This document shows, piece after piece, positions 10,106-21,462 of a DNA stretch of 64,000 nucleotides. The DNA is from Spirodela intermedia (Eukaryota; Streptophyta; Magnoliopsida; Alismatales; Araceae): NCBI GenBank assembly GCA_902729315.2, contig CACVBZ020000003.1:43565-107564 (forward strand). Direction: 5' to 3'. Position 1 is the stretch's first letter; each line of letters starts with the position of its first letter. The notes beneath the pieces are model-generated. The model saw only the letters and a program-made list of their open reading frames with translations. It was not told where the DNA came from and made no database searches. The position numbers were made by a program, and so were the translations under genes.

Positions 10106-11056
10106 CTGGTATTGAGTTGGGAGAAATCCCATTTTATGGTGCGAGAGGGAGTAGAGCTTGGGCATCTTGTCTCGGGCAAAGGTTTGGAGGTTGATAAGGC
10201 CAAGATTGAGGTCATTCAAAACCTTCCTCTCCCCACTACATTACGAGATTTACGTAGTTTTTTAGGACACGTTGGTTTCTACCGCAGGTTTATACGAGAT
10301 TTTGCTAAAGTTTCCAAACTGCTAACCACTCTTCTTTGCAAGGATAAAGACTTTTTTATAGATAAAGAAGGGGAGTGCGCATTCGAGATGTTGAAGCTCG
10401 CCTTGATCGAAGCACCAATTCTTCAAAGTCTTAATTGGGACTTGCCTTTCGAGATCATGTGCGACGCCTCAGACTATGCAGTTGGAGCGGTGTTGGGACA
10501 GCGGATAGATAAGAAGCCAACAGCTATATGGTATGCGAGTAAGACCCTTGCTGAAGCTCAAATGAATTACACGACGACAGAAAAGGAGCTCTTAGCGGTG
10601 GTCTACGCGTTAGAGAAGTTCAGGCCTTACATCTTGGGAAGCAAGATTGTTATTTATACAGATCATGCAGCGTTAAAGTACTTGTTTTCTAAGAAGGAGG
10701 TGAAGCCACGATTGATACGATGGGTGCTACTTCTTCAAGAGTTTGACTTGGAGATTAGAGATAAGAAGGGCAGCGAAAACTCGGTGGCGGATCACCTATC
10801 TCGTCTTCACATTTCAGGTACGGGAGATATTAGTGATTCTTTTCCTGATGAGCATCTTCTTGCAGTATCTAGTCATGCTCCTTGGTTCGCGCATATCGTC
10901 AATTTTCTAGTGACAGGATCGATCCCAGATCATTGGAACCGGCATCGTAAAGATAAGTTCTTCCATGAACTCAAATATTATTATTGGGAAGAACCACTTT
11001 TGTTCCATATAGGATACGATCAAATTATACGGCGATGCGTAGCAGAAGAAGAATAA
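10106..11056 (+). pseudogene. pol: Reverse transcriptase C-terminus and RNase H (element 1)
   Basis: In frame 2 the sequence resumes with the RT connection ([41 protein letters not shown]). RNase H follows with the catalytic contexts [44 protein letters not shown] and the final SVADHLSRL. The frame stops at TAA 11054-11056. Copy 2 has CAA at the same place and reads on, so this is a C-to-T nonsense change that arose in copy 1 after the duplication. There is also Glu for Val in EGVELGHL compared with copy 2. Confidence 0.9.
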
Positions 11057-12217
11057 GGAAGCATATTATCGATGTGTCACTCATCAACGTGTGGAGGACA
11101 TTTTGCCGCGCGAAAGACAGCAGATAAGATTTTACAAAGCGGTTTTTATTGGCCCACCATCTTCAAGGATGCCCACCGTTTCTATATAGAGTGCTTACAA
11201 TGCCAGGCAGCATTAAACATCTCCAAGCGAGATGAAATGCCAATGAGGCCTATCCTTGAAGTGGAGATATTTGATTTATGGGGGATCGACTTTATGGGAC
11301 CTTTTCCACCTTTTGATGGGAAAGAATATATTTTGGTAGCGGTTGATTATGTGTCTAAGTGGGTGGAGGCTATTTCCACTAGGACAAACACTCATCGGGA
11401 AGTACTCAAGTTTGTAACGAGAAACATCTTCTCCCGATACGATTGTCCGAGGGCCATAATCAGTGATGGAGGCTCGCACTTCAACAATGCACACTTTCGT
11501 GCATTATTGAAGAAATATGGAGTACATCATCGCGTCACTACACCGTACCACCCCCAAGCTAATGGGCAAGTTGAAGTGAGCAACCGAGAGGTCAAGAATA
11601 TTTTAAAGAAGATCATTCGACCAGACGGTAAGGATTGGGGGCACAAGCTTCCAGATGCATTATGGGCGTATAGAACGGCTTACAAGACACCTATCGAGAT
11701 GTCTCCGTTCCGACTCGTATTTGGGAAGGCGTGCCATCTGCTAGTTGAGCTCGAGCATAGAGCCTATTGGGCAATAAAGAAGCTCAACCTATCTCTAGAC
11801 GAAGTAGGTAAACATAGACTTCTCCAGCTGCAGGAATTACAGGAGTTAAGGCGTGACGCGTACGAGAACGCGGAGATCTACAAAGAAAAGACCAAGGCCT
11901 TTCATGACAAGAACATCAGAAGAAGAACTTTCAACGTCAATGAAAAGGTTTGGTTATATAACTCTCGCCTTAAGCTTTTTCCAGGTAAGCTGCGCTCACG
12001 ATGGGACGGTCCGTATGTGGTTGTGGAATCGTTTGACAACGGATCAGTGCTTATTTCTGACCCTAAATCTGGCAAACAATTCAAGGTAAATGGGCATCGT
12101 CTAAAGCCCTACCTTACAGCAGAGTCACCCACACCAGCAGATAAGGTAAATCTGCATCTCCCCGAGGTACATGAGGACGTGATAAAGGTAACACCCTCAT
12201 CTCATCGATCATTGTAG
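11057..12217 (+). pseudogene. pol: Integrase (element 1)
   Basis: It is in the same frame as the preceding piece. The N-terminal zinc-binding segment ([19 protein letters not shown], then CLQCQ) and the catalytic D-D-E are visible: Asp in WGIDFMGPF, Asp in IISDGGSHF and Glu in [12 protein letters not shown]. The C-terminal part ([37 protein letters not shown]) is typical of plant gypsy integrases. No chromodomain is seen, in keeping with Athila. It ends at TAG 12215-12217. The domain itself looks intact but cannot be made as part of one polyprotein. Confidence 0.9.
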
Positions 12218-12523
12218 TTCACTAAGTTTTGTCTAACTGAAGACGTTAAACTTAGCGCTCTTGGGAGGCACCCCAAGATTATCTTACTGTTTTATTTAGT
12301 TCTTGTTTGTAGTTATATCAATGTACATACATAGTTGGAGGAATCCACCTACAACAACAAACAATTTGGACAAATTCCAGCGATATGCGTCAACACGCAT
12401 AAATGAGTTTTTCTAAACCTTTTTACTTCTCATTTCAATTTATAATCTTTTTCATGTAATGTATGATAGTGTTGCCATCTTTTTAATATACATAATGGTT
12501 TCATTGAGGGCAATGAAAGATCT

Positions 12524-12536
12524 AAGTTGGGGGGTG
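12524..12536 (+). other. Internal polypurine-tract-like copy
   Basis: AAGTTGGGGGGTG is identical to the tract directly before the 3' LTR but lies about 1.55 kb upstream of it. It could act as a second plus-strand primer. Confidence 0.6.
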
Positions 12537-14076
12537 AGGATGTAGAAAAACTTCAATTTTCAAAATTTTTCAAATTTTTACTACTTTTAAACACCTTAGA
12601 AGTCTTAAACATTTTGAGATCCTATTCCTAGATATGTAGAAGTGAGGGCCTCATAGCTCATGTGATTACATTTTGAGTAATAAAGCCAAGTGATCTAGAG
12701 AAACCATGGATTCTTTTTAGTGGTTGACTTCTTCGGGGTTGGGTATTTAGCAGGCACCGAGGAAAATGAGTAATTAGAGGTTGAAGTGCTATTAGATTGA
12801 AAAGGAGAGATTTTGAGTGAAGTTCAAGCAAATTCCTATCCCCTACCTTACATCAGCCGAACCTGCTTGGTGTAAGAATTTCTCGCTTCCGAACTTTCTC
12901 CTAGAAGAGTGCAATGTGTCATAATTTTTGATGCACCTATTCTATCCTTTAGGCATTTAGTTCTACCTTTTCTATACCAGTCAATTAGACACCCAAATTT
13001 CAGCTTCACTGATTATAATTACCCTCCCAAGTGATAAACATATCCACCACATTTTCTTTTCCACTATCTATACAAGCCATCCATCTTCTTCACAATTTCT
13101 CTTACAAGCAAATATTCCTTCATATCACACTTCAAAATTTCGAATACTCTCTTCAAACATCAAGACAACCTTCATATCCTTGTTTTATGCAAAGTCTTCA
13201 AATGTTATCTTCTTCTTCTCCAAAAAGTTACCCTATATAAAAAGAAGAAAGAAGAGAAGAAGAAAAAGAGAAGCAAATATGAAATGAAGAAAAGAAGAAG
13301 ACAAAAAGAAAGAAGGAAAGAAAATGAGGAGAAAAGAAAGAGAGGAATAAGAAAGTGAAAAGAAGGAGAACAATATGGGAAATTATCTTTACCATGCAAA
13401 TACCTATCTCTACCCATTACCTTCATTCCATTTCCAATGTATATATCAATTTTACCACTCCACACCATCTCTACCACTTTCTATCAATCCTTATCTACCA
13501 CCATCATCCACATCATTTGAAAGAATAATTAGACATCAGTGGTACCTTTTCTTTGTATATAATATCCAATTTGTTTATATGCTGATATTTGCTTTTAACC
13601 AAGTTATTCCTTTAGAAATAGTGTCTTTTTACTCTTTCAACTACCTTATAACGATGCATCCTAAAATAGAAAATCCTTTTGCAATGCACTCTTTAAAGGA
13701 GAAAGAAGAGTTGAGGGGAATTCTAATGCACCAAGTAGCCTCCAAATGAGTGAAAGAGTGATGTGAGAACTAGAGAGGTGAGGATTACATCTGCTCATGA
13801 GAGTGTGAGAATCTTTTCATTCCCATAGCATCAAACCTTAGATGTGCTCACCTCGATTACACTTGAGTAATGACTTGACTATTAGCTGATGAGCACTACC
13901 CTAATATGCTCTAAGGAAGTCAACCTAGTTATGGAATCTAGATCACCATGGTCCACACTATGATGAAAAGTTGATCACACATTGATACACTTCACTTCTT
14001 TAGTTGTAGGATCAAGGGATGATAAGACTTTCTAAGGAGATTACCTAGTGAATTGCTAAGAGACTAGCAATTATTC

Positions 14077-14089
14077 AAGTTGGGGGGTG
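14077..14089 (+). other. 3' polypurine tract
   Basis: AAGTTGGGGGGTG abuts the first base of the 3' LTR (TGATAACATG), the expected plus-strand priming site. Confidence 0.85.
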
Positions 14090-15098
14090 TGATAACATGC
14101 TATTTATGCATGTAATTATATAATTATTAATGCAAATTTAGGCATTAATCATTACAAATATATGCATGTTATCATATTTTAAGTATATTTCTATCATTTT
14201 GTGTAAATTCATGTTATGATCTTAAAATACACCAAATTATGGATTATTATAAATAATTACACATTACAATCTTTAATCCTAATTATATTTATGATCATAA
14301 TCATGTTTTAAGAGTGAAAATATGAGAGAAAAGATATTTATTAACATTTATGTATTTATATAAATTTATTTTATATAATAATAAATGTATAAAATTAATT
14401 AAAATTTATTCTCTTCTTATTTTAATGATAGATTATTCAATTTTGAATCCAACAAAACAAATTTGAATTAATTTGGAGTCGTATTTTGAAAGTTATGATT
14501 TTTACAATTTTATAGAATTTTCTGGATTTTTTCTGAATTTATTTATATTTATTTTGGATTTTTAAATGTTTTAAATTAATTAAAAAATCTCAGAAAGGGG
14601 TTATATGTCGCGCATGTACACGTGGATGCGACGTGGTACTCGGGGCCACGTGGCTCTGCCACGTAGACAGCACGCGGGTGCCTGCGTGGCGTTGATGTGA
14701 CATGTGGTGTATTTATATTTAGTATATATATTTATTTAATAAAGTATATAGGTTTTCCAATTATCGGAAGACAAAGTATTAATCCCTCTTAATCGTCATA
14801 TCTTATATACCCGAATATACTCCTTTGTTTTTCCCGTGTGGGACTAAAGTCCCTTAGTTTTCTTATGTGCATGACGCGTGGCGTGATCTCGTACGTCCGA
14901 TCGACATCGTGACAAATAGCGTTCGTAGATCACGTAGAATCGAGGTCCACGCGATCAGAGATCAACCACGTGCCTAAATACTCACTTAAGTGAATAAATC
15001 GCGACCGTCTGATCGAGAGTTATAACGGTCCAGATTATTCACATCAGATGGATATTCAATCACATCTTAACCGCACGATCACGATCACGATCGGACGA
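14090..15098 (+). repeat. 3' LTR of element 1, truncated
   Basis: 1,009 bp matching the first ~1.0 kb of the 5' LTR. It breaks off after CGGACGA, and the next bases (GTATTTATTGG) belong to spacer D, as at 62034. The remaining ~0.8 kb is missing. It has three CACGAT units just before the break where the 5' LTR has two. The fourth ACGTGG box is mutated to ACGTAG. Confidence 0.9.
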
Positions 15099-16321
15099 GT
15101 ATTTATTGGTTGCTCTGAGGGACGGCCTTGTACGCAGTTGTTTGACCTCGAACTGCTGGGTTGGAAGAGCATTCAATTCATCGTCCGTCCCTCCAAGAAC
15201 CTAGTAGCCTCCAGTTCGGTCTTAAAGTCTGTCGGCCGGCTCCGAATCTGTATCTGACGTTGATGTATACGATTTCTTCACACCCTAACTCCCCCGCACC
15301 CCATGCAGTAACCCTCACTATCTGAAATAGTCCACCCTTGGATTAGGGATTATTGCCTGGTCCACAATTGCCTCGGATGTTTGAGCGCACATTCGAGAGT
15401 GGCGGAAATGTGGAACCGGTGAGGCAGAAGGAGAGTCATGGATACTAGAGAAACCGCGAGGTGGGGGGGCGCGGGGACGGACCACCGACTATGCAAGCGA
15501 GAGCGATAACTAAGCGGAGAGGCAGGGAGTGTTGGCAAAAGAGGGTGGGCACAGTTTCTGACGTCCCCATACGTAGATACTCCACCTTGTGAAGTCATTC
15601 GCAGACCAGATCCCTAACCGAAAATTTACCAAGGCCGGACAATCTTGATGCTCATCGTTTCCAGCATGTTTGGAACGTTTCCATTCAACGTGATTCTGCC
15701 CCTCCCTCAGTTGACCTTCACTACCACTGGCTTCCCTTTTGTCACGGATGCTATTAAAACCCAGAAGGAAGGGACCATAGTTGCGTGGGTCCCACATCTC
15801 CGCTTCGTTTTCTCCGTCAGAAGTCGCTGTGTACTTATGAGGGCCAGGTGGCATCCTTAGGTGATGATAACTAGAGTGCTTCAATCCAAAGGCCCATGCC
15901 GGCGTTCCCGTGGATCATCGGACATTGAACAACAGCCTGCCTCCCCGCCAGTTTCGAAGATCATTTAACACCCCCGATTCCACTCACCCGGACGACCAAG
16001 CCAGAGCTTCTCATCCGTCCCCTGAGAACCCGTGCCAACCAAACGGCAGCCTCTGGTTCATTCCGTCCCACGGTCCCGTGCCAGGCTGTGCGCCGCACAC
16101 GCTAAACCAGCCGTCTCCCTTATCCGTCCCCCGCGAAGACTGCACTATATAAGTATCCCTCCCGCTCGCCTCCGTCGCACCCATCACCTCACTTCATCAG
16201 CCAGCTCTCTTTCCTCCTCATCCCCAGCAGACGGGTCGTCACCTTCTCCTTCTCCTTCAGACACCGGTTGCTCCACCGATCCGCCCCGCCCGTAACCCCA
16301 CCGCAGGTCCACGTTCCACCA
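15099..16321. other. Right part of spacer D with promoter and leader of g3
   Basis: Non-coding. It matches 62034-63264 directly and 51764-52986 inverted. The segment from about 15640 to the gene is also an older relative of the region upstream of g2, g5, g7 and g11, but lacks a ~27-bp stretch found there. A TCP-type palindrome GTGGGTCCCAC is at 15785-15795. Confidence 0.8.
16146..16153 (+). promoter_or_regulatory. TATA box of g3 (class I)
   Basis: TATATAAG lies 176 bp before the ATG. The bases just upstream have the g9/g13 form (GTGCGCCGCACACG), not the g2/g5 form. Confidence 0.75.
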
Positions 16322-16774
16322 ATGGCGCAGCAGACCATCGAGGCCCACCGCCCCGGCGCGGAGATCTACACGGGCGACGACCTCTGCCGCCAGAAGGCCA
16401 TCGACCTCCTCGAGGAACTCAACCTCCCCAGGGGCCTCCTCCCCATCGAGAACGTCGAGGAGATCGGCATCAACCGTCAGACCGGCTTCGTGTGGCTCCG
16501 CCAGAAGAAGGCCCTCAACTACACCTTCCGCAAGGCCGGCCGCCTCGTCTCCTACGGCGCCGAGGTCACGGGCTTCGTGGAGGACCGCCGCATGCGGCGG
16601 GTGACGGGGGTGAAGTCCAGGGAGATGCTCATCTGGATCCCGCTGGGAGAGTTCTTTGTGAACCCCAAGGACACCACCAAGATCACCTTCAGGACGCCCG
16701 CGGGACTCTCGAAGACCTACCCGGCCTCGGCCTTCGAGCTCGAGGAGCAGGGAAACCAAAGATTACTCACCTGA
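16322..16774 (+). CDS. DUF538 (SVB-like) protein, copy g3
   Basis: Complete 150-residue copy with the consensus sequence and the C-terminal pair Leu-Thr, found only where spacer T follows (g3, g9, g13). Just before the end these copies have AACCAAAG where the others have AACCAGAG, a silent change. Identity to the Leu-Ala and Thr-Ala copies ends three codons before the stop, so the last codons and the stop belong to the neighbouring spacer. It is in tandem with g4 downstream and divergent from g2 across the retroelement. Confidence 0.93.
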   Translation: MAQQTIEAHRPGAEIYTGDDLCRQKAIDLLEELNLPRGLLPIENVEEIGINRQTGFVWLRQKKALNYTFRKAGRLVSYGAEVTGFVEDRRMRRVTGVKSREMLIWIPLGEFFVNPKDTTKITFRTPAGLSKTYPASAFELEEQGNQRLLT

Positions 16775-17540
16775 TAGTTGTACAGAATCGACGATACAAT
16801 TGTTGATTGTCTTTGGTCGACTTACAACGCTCACTAAAGAACTATGACTTATTCTTCAATGGTACTGTCAACGGAGTTCGGACAATGAAGTCGCCCACTG
16901 TTACTGCCATGTCGTTTTTGTCTTCTCTTTTTTCCCGGGTAAATATAAGGAGAAAAGATTGGCTGAGGGAGAGCGGGGGGAACAGAGATCTGAGGTCGTT
17001 TCGGAGGAACCTTCGGAGTTGTGGAATCGAGGCCATCAAACTGAGGCAGTTAATCATGTAAGTTTGGCGCATTGGGAGTCTCATTGACATAGTGAATCAA
17101 GGTGTTCTTCGTCAAACAGTCCAGCTGAAGTGTTAACAAATGATCCGCGTGGTTGCGTGATTGCTTGCTGCTTAGTAGTGATCAGTCGGCCGGATTAAAT
17201 AATCGTCACAGATTGACCCGCCTAGTAAAGGGCCATGTTTAGACGATATCCTTGAACTCTGGCTGTTTATTTTGAATACCGGTTTTCATTATTTATATTG
17301 TAAAACGTGACCGGTAATGGATGAAGCGAAGTCGAATGGAGAAGTCGCACTTTTACAATAAGGTTTCAAGCAATCGGACGAACCCACCAATCAGTTTTAG
17401 TCATCACAATCTTACTAGCTGATTTTCTTGCCATGCCGCATCATTTGGATACGGAAATAAGTTTTCGAAAGTGATGCAGTGGATGTTATATGTTTCCTTT
17501 TCTCTCTTTGTGATTCGATCTTCCGTCCAGACCTCTAAGC

Positions 17541-17554
17541 TCTCTGTCTCTGTC

Positions 17555-17594
<40 letters not shown>
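17541..17594. repeat. Compound TCTG/TC microsatellite
   Basis: A run of TCTCTG, then TCTG, then TC units within spacer T. Its mirror copy is at 50491-50544 with the same length. Confidence 0.9.
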
Positions 17595-20500
17595 AGGGGA
17601 CGTGACAAATTTGGGGCACTGGGTTCTACGTAGCAAATGGGAAATTATCCTTGCCAATGCGCTTCTCCTTGTTCTTCTTTACTGCAAGCGTTGGTCTTAG
17701 GGAAGCCAGAAGAGGACCGTTCAGGCTTTACACCATTGAAAATAAAAGCAAATTCGTAGGGCACCTCATCTCCGGATATGTATGAGTGTTTCTCCTTGTG
17801 TGGCAGCCGTTCCTTCTCAGCATCAACTGTTCTTAAGCATATCCTCCGCGCTTCTTCCTGGCAGATCCATTCGATGCACCTCTCTCTCTCTCTCTCACAG
17901 CCCGCAAATCGGTCCGCTCGGTCTCTCTGTCCCTGCATGTGCCAGGTCGCTGTGTGTGCTCTTCTCGCTCGCTAGCATTGCCCCACATGTTCCTTCAGCT
18001 TCCGCCACTGGCACTCATTCCCACCGTCCTGTGCATGTTCTGAGCCTCTACGGCAAGGTTCACCCTTCAGCCCGTCAACCTAGTACACTGTATCGAATCC
18101 CTGACGAAGTTGGCTGCCTGTTAATCTACCGTAGAAAGCCACCGGCGGCGGGCGAAACGTACTCACTGAATGCTCTCTTAAATGGGGACAAGTCGCCCAG
18201 GACCCAATGAAAGGATGGTACTTCCAATAGCGAATGCGTGTGAGAAGACGATAGAGTAGAAGCACAACAAACTACCACATATGATGATGATAAACTTTTG
18301 GCTCTCACGTAGTTCCCAGCAGAACATCGTCTTCATCAGGATCAAGGGATGTTGTGTTCGAAGCATCTTTCTCATCTCACTCCAACGGGAGAGACGAGTC
18401 GCAGCCTTTGCTTTGAAAAATTTATCATAAGACGCGCCCAATGAAAAAGTAAATCTTCTGAAAACGCTTGCGTGGTTCCATCGTATCTGTCACCATGGCT
18501 AAGTTCCGGGGTAAATTCTAAAATTTACCGAGGGGAAAAGGCTAAGTTCATAATGAAGCGTTGAATTAACATAAAATACATTAGTTTGTGCCACACCTGA
18601 GGCGAAAGCGATCAAGATGAATATCCTTCTTGACGAAATCGCCTGCTGTGTTTTCTGTGGTGTGAAGGAAAGAGGGCGGTATCTCCCACGATGGAGCCAA
18701 TCGCCATCGAGCGGGGAGAGCGAATTGAGGACGGATAAACGAACATGAATGAGGGCATAAAGTGTTCAAACTAGGTAGGGTTCCGCCGGTATGCCCGTTG
18801 GTCATCGGGGCATGAACGAGGGCCATGTTCGCCGGAGGTTTGAGAGAGCGTTCAGTACCATTGGTTAAGCTTTCGGGGAAACGGGGCAGCTGCCACTCCG
18901 GTTGTCTGTGGCGTGCCCCGCACGTTGATGCAGCTGTTTCTCGTGCGTCTAATGCCAGATCGTGATAACTTGTAGGTTTGACTTGCGGAAAGTAAGCATA
19001 AAGTGTTCCTTACATAAATGGTTCGCCGACATTCGGTATTGGTTGCTCTGCCAAGCCGATAGGAGGTTAGCGGCCAGTCATGCTGTGATCATCATCATAA
19101 CTGCTGCTCATCGGTTGGCCAATGAACTACCAACTCGGAATGGCCGCATGCTTTCGGAAATAATCCATAATAATGACGGCGTCAGGTTGAATGTCTGCCC
19201 TCCCTCCGCAAAGCAGCAGGGGTCAACCCCTGTCCGTGAACTAATCTAATGAACCGTTAAACTATTTAAAACTTTGCAAGGTAAACGCGGTTGAGGATAA
19301 CCGTTGAACGGGGTGTTTTACACTTTCAATGTCTTCTCCAAGCATCCTCTGTCTAAGTCCATTATCGTGAAAAGCGGCGTCGAGTGTGGACGGAACTTTA
19401 GAAGAAAGAGTCAAAGGATCTAAAGCTCGCACGGAAAATGAGTTCACATATTTGGTTCCGTCCCGGTCCCATTCCTTGTTGAATAATAGCGCTTCCGTGT
19501 CCCAAATTGGATTAGGAAATGCAAGGCGCTTGCGCTTCTCAATTATTTATTACTTGCCGGTTTATTCTCTTCTCAGTTACACTAACCACCCGAGCAAGGA
19601 ACTGTGGTTAGGAAGTCCCCCAAAAGAGAAGGGAACAATTACACGGAGAACATTAAGATGTAGTGAAGAACAGCAGCTTTATGATGTGTACAGAGCTAAT
19701 GGGTGTTTCCACATGATGCTGCGGTGACTCCGTGTGAGACAGGGTGACAGATTCAATACTAAAATCCCTCAATTTCCACACCCAGTCAACGCACCATTTA
19801 CGAAACATAAGAGGACAACTTTTCCCATTTCCCAAAAAATGAATTCTACCCACCCCCTTCCAATTAAACGCAAATTATAAACAGGGCTCACAAGAATGGG
19901 TAGCGAGTAGAACAACCCAAAAAGGGTGGCGTAAACGGTCCAATTGACGAGAAACGTCTTCACTCGCACCGTCGATGTCATTGGATGCCAGTGTGGATCG
20001 GCGCTTGGCTTCCTCTCATCCCTCAATGTTCACGTTCGGTCCCGCAGCTGATGCCAATCTTCATTTTAATGGAAGAAAGGCGGACCCAGTCGGATTGTGG
20101 AAGGATGAAACAAGGGCGTGTACAGTGAGAGCGTCCATCGAAACTTGGCAAGCTCACCGGCCGCCCCCAACTTCCTGGCCTATTTATGGGGCTCCACTGG
20201 CTTGGCTGGGTGGCGTTAATCAAGACTAATTTATTTAATAGCGGCCCAAAAAAGTCCTTGTGAACGACCGGAGCAGGAACAACGGCCAACTTGGGCAATG
20301 GTTTGACAGAGTATTCAGTACAAAAACCAAGCCTCGCCGTTGGTTGCATTAAACAAGCGAAGGATGATCTTGGAAGCTTCTTATTAATCGTCAGGCTGAC
20401 TTTAAACGACTCCACTCGTTTTTTCCTCGAGACTCTGAGCGCAGTTTTTTAATCCAGACTCGGTTTTAGATAAACCTACGTGTGCTGTGGTCTGTTGCGC

Positions 20501-20860
20501 TTTCCATTTCAATGAGTTGCAAGACTCCCATTCCAAGTAACGAGTAAAACAATGGATCAAAGAAAACCTGTTATTCCAAATATTCTACAGACAAGATTAT
20601 GAAGTAAGAGTTCTACATACGAGATCAGCTGCCGAGGGAATCCGAATATGTTTAGACGACTACAAGTTTCATAACGAAATAAGCGATCTTCCCCACGTAA
20701 TTATACGAATCCATCACGAATAAAATCCATTTGATTGAACTATCCTGTTATTGGGTCTGGACACATCATGCCACTGTTTTTATATATCTCATCTCTCGTG
20801 GTCCATTCGTTACCAGATTCTCAATACAGTCTCCGCAGTTTCGATATCCCTACATGAGAC

Positions 20861-20939
20861 GAAGAGGAAGGGAGAGGGAGAGAGAGAGAGAGAGTAAAAG
20901 AAAGGGAGTGCGAGAGAGAAGGAGAGAGAGAGAGAGAGT
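20861..20939. repeat. GA-rich microsatellite
   Basis: Interrupted (GA)n in spacer T; its mirror copy is at 47146-47224. Spacer U has a shorter, decayed version near 45125-45180. Confidence 0.85.
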
Positions 20940-21454
20940 GCTCACGTAGACAGATAGAGTAGTTTGACGCTCCCCGATTGTACCAGTCGACTTGACCCCC
21001 CATACCGAAGGAAACCTTGTTATTCTCGCCTTTAAAAAAAGAATCTCAAATTTTATCGGACGAGCGGATTGTTGATGGTAACGACCAGTGTCATGAAGAA
21101 GAGGTGTGCAGGCTCTAGTTGTGCATGCTGGGATGGCAGGTAGATGTGGTGCATCGTCTCATGGAAAGGCGCTGAGGGAGCCGCCAGTATCGCGGGCCCG
21201 AAGCACCACCGAATAAGGATCGGAGAAAGAACCAAAGGCTACAAGGTTGCCAGAAGCAAGAAGGATGCCTTAAATGCTGTGAAACCTGGATGCTTCACAA
21301 CAGCTGACCTCGCCGCCGGGTTTGACGGAGCATTGAAGAGCAACCGCTGTCCGTGAGGCGGCGATCAAACCGCAGCCTGTCGTCCATCCCCCCTAATTCC
21401 TGCAAACTAAGTGACCAACCTTTCGTTCATTCCCCGGAGGTCAGGCCCACACAC

Positions 21455-21462
21455 TATAAAAA
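21455..21462 (+). promoter_or_regulatory. TATA box of g4 (class II, TATAAAAA)
   Basis: TATAAAAA lies 174 bp before the ATG. Downstream of it the leader matches class I; upstream the sequence is different and shared only with g8. No TCP-type palindrome was seen here. Confidence 0.75.

Larger units (their letters stand above)
12218..14089 (+). other. Non-coding tail of element 1 between integrase and 3' LTR
   Basis: About 1.87 kb stands where Athila elements often carry an env-like gene. It contains a purine-rich tract at about 13238-13375. One ATG-initiated 124-codon frame at 13375-13749 starts Met-Gly-Asn and has a hydrophobic stretch in its middle; it is the same in copy 2, but I recognise no domain and do not call it a gene. 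Two copies of a 13-base purine tract lie at 12524 and 14077. Confidence 0.75.
4658..15098 (+). mobile_element. Athila-lineage Ty3/gypsy LTR retrotransposon, copy 1 (defective)
   Basis: Order: 5' LTR, tRNA-Asp-type primer site, gag, protease, reverse transcriptase, RNase H, integrase, long non-coding tail, polypurine tract, truncated 3' LTR. The gag-pol order and the integrase C-terminal signature ([12 protein letters not shown], then [11 protein letters not shown]) are those of Athila elements. There is no env-like gene. It is inactive: in-frame stops at 7432 and 11054, a frameshift near 10105, a changed protease motif and a 3' LTR missing its last ~0.8 kb. Only the left flank matches an empty site, so no target-site duplication can be shown. 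Copy 2 at 26401-36859 shares all lesions except the stop at 11054. Confidence 0.93.
1..16765 (+). repeat. Left copy of the 16.8 kb direct segmental duplication
   Basis: The whole interval recurs at 21738-38525. The offset is 21,737 bp at the left. It grows by 6 bp in the g2/g5 leader and by 18 bp in the 5' LTR, then falls by 1 bp near g3/g6. Genes, spacers, retroelement and even its broken 3' LTR correspond one to one. Mismatches are sparse except around g2 and upstream of g3, where this copy instead resembles g11 and g9/g13. Confidence 0.9.

Noticed and set aside
16184-16759. Antisense open frame of 191 codons across g3 (also at 51326-51901 and 63127-63702)
   Set aside because: It is a by-product of the GC-rich third positions of the DUF538 gene. 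Its open state follows from the codon use of the sense strand, and no domain is visible.
16492-16806. Alternative-frame protein of 104-111 codons rich in Arg, Gly and Pro inside every gene copy
   Set aside because: It starts with GTG, lies entirely over the DUF538 frame and differs only where the flanks differ. It is a shadow frame.
18962-19249. 95-codon frame in spacer T with a 101-codon relative at 58470
   Set aside because: GTG start, and broken by a TGA in the other U copy near 43315. Similarity between T and U runs through the whole module and is not limited to this frame.
20023-20415. 130-codon minus-strand frame in spacer T with a 66-codon relative at 44422-44622
   Set aside because: Neither has an ATG at its start and the frame ends are not conserved. 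It is more likely chance openness in related non-coding DNA.
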